Assembly (NCBI GenBank): GCA_022511055.1
Contig: JAFLSH010000029.1
Location: 1-15,290 of the forward strand
DNA: 15,290 bases
Origin: Prevotella sp.
GTDB taxonomy: Bacteria; Bacteroidota; Bacteroidia; Bacteroidales; Bacteroidaceae
Direction of reading: 5' to 3'
How positions within the stretch are numbered: position 1 is the first letter of the stretch; every line of letters starts with the position of its first letter. Below the pieces are notes generated by a model that ran no database searches, was not told the DNA's origin, and saw only the letters and a program-made list of their open reading frames with translations. A program made the translations under genes and the position numbers. Of this stretch, positions 15,092-15,290 are shown piece by piece.

Positions 15092-15123
15092 CAAAGATAA
15101 TATTTTTATTTCATATTGCCACA
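15092..15123 (-). promoter_or_regulatory. Putative promoter of ftsY and the downstream gene series
   Basis: On the minus strand, TATCTTTG (15099-15092) matches the Bacteroidetes -7 consensus TAnnTTTG perfectly and lies 19 bases before the ftsY ATG. At the expected 20-bp spacing there is TGTG (15123-15120), a 3 of 4 match to the -33 box TTTG. The surrounding sequence is very AT-rich. The decamer GCAAAGATAA around the -7 box is identical to the one at 791-800 in the other promoter. Confidence 0.55.
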
Positions 15124-15247
15124 CTTTATACCATTTTACATACTTTTTTAAACTTCCTTAATACAGAAAGCTCACTATACAACTTTTTACACGCAGGCTT
15201 TGCTCTACCATCACGCGCGTATATATAGTACCGATACAAACTGGATG

Positions 15248-15275
15248 CCCCACACCCTCAACACCCCCGACACCC
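15248..15275 (-). other. G-quadruplex-capable tract
   Basis: On the minus strand four runs of three to five guanines (15275-15273, 15268-15264, 15257-15255, 15251-15248) are separated by loops of 4, 6 and 3 bases, which meets the usual G3+N1-7 pattern. GGGTGT recurs three times. The tract sits in otherwise AT-rich intergenic DNA about 125 bases upstream of the ftsY promoter. Confidence 0.5.
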
Positions 15276-15290
15276 TGCTTGGGTGTCGGG
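15266..15290. repeat. Perfect 10-bp inverted repeat (hairpin) at the window edge
   Basis: CCCGACACCC (15266-15275) and GGGTGTCGGG (15281-15290) are exact reverse complements around the 5-base loop TGCTT. No T-tract follows on the minus strand; the plus-strand flank is outside the window. It may be a terminator of a neighbouring gene or part of an intergenic repeat element. Its left arm overlaps the G-rich tract. Confidence 0.6.

Overview
The window comes from a member of the Bacteroidales, most likely Prevotella-like. The evidence is a Bacteroidetes-type Bat gene cluster, two promoters with the TTTG / TAnnTTTG layout used by the Bacteroidetes primary sigma factor, almost no Shine-Dalgarno signals, and a DUF6169-type protein. 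This assignment is inferred from family knowledge and was not searched.

Layout. Apart from the first 114 bases, every gene lies on the minus strand. The main block runs from 15072 down to 881 as one tightly packed series of twelve genes: ftsY, rimO, a stand-alone HU protein, an HU-transmembrane-LysM protein, a MoxR AAA+ ATPase, a DUF58 protein, a short BatD-like membrane protein, BatA, a BatB-BatC fusion, a BatD-BatE fusion, a PAP2 phosphatase and queA. Gaps range from a 4-base overlap to 57 bases. The only promoter I recognise for the block is just upstream of ftsY. At the left end a small AT-rich cassette (a 46-codon ORF overlapping a DUF6169 gene, with its own promoter) points toward the 3' end of what looks like a HigA/COG5499 antitoxin gene that has lost its HTH half.

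How the genes fit together. FtsY targets membrane proteins to the Sec machinery. RimO modifies ribosomal protein S12. The two HU proteins overlap and may form a pair; one has a membrane segment and a periplasmic LysM-like domain, so it could tether the nucleoid to the cell wall. MoxR, DUF58 and the BatA-E proteins form the Bat (Bacteroides aerotolerance) system: an AAA+ ATPase, three von Willebrand A (VWA) proteins with intact MIDAS metal sites, and periplasmic TPR, SH3 and BatD modules. Here the usual five Bat proteins BatA-E are compressed into three polypeptides by two fusions, each of which keeps the signal peptide of the downstream partner as an internal hydrophobic segment. PAP2 and QueA close the series.

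The right edge (15248-15290) holds a G-quadruplex-capable tract overlapping a perfect 10-bp hairpin upstream of the ftsY promoter. No tRNA, rRNA, CRISPR array or insertion sequence was seen. The most notable items are the HU-TM-LysM protein with its overlapping HU partner, the two Bat fusions, and the truncated antitoxin next to the small two-gene cassette.
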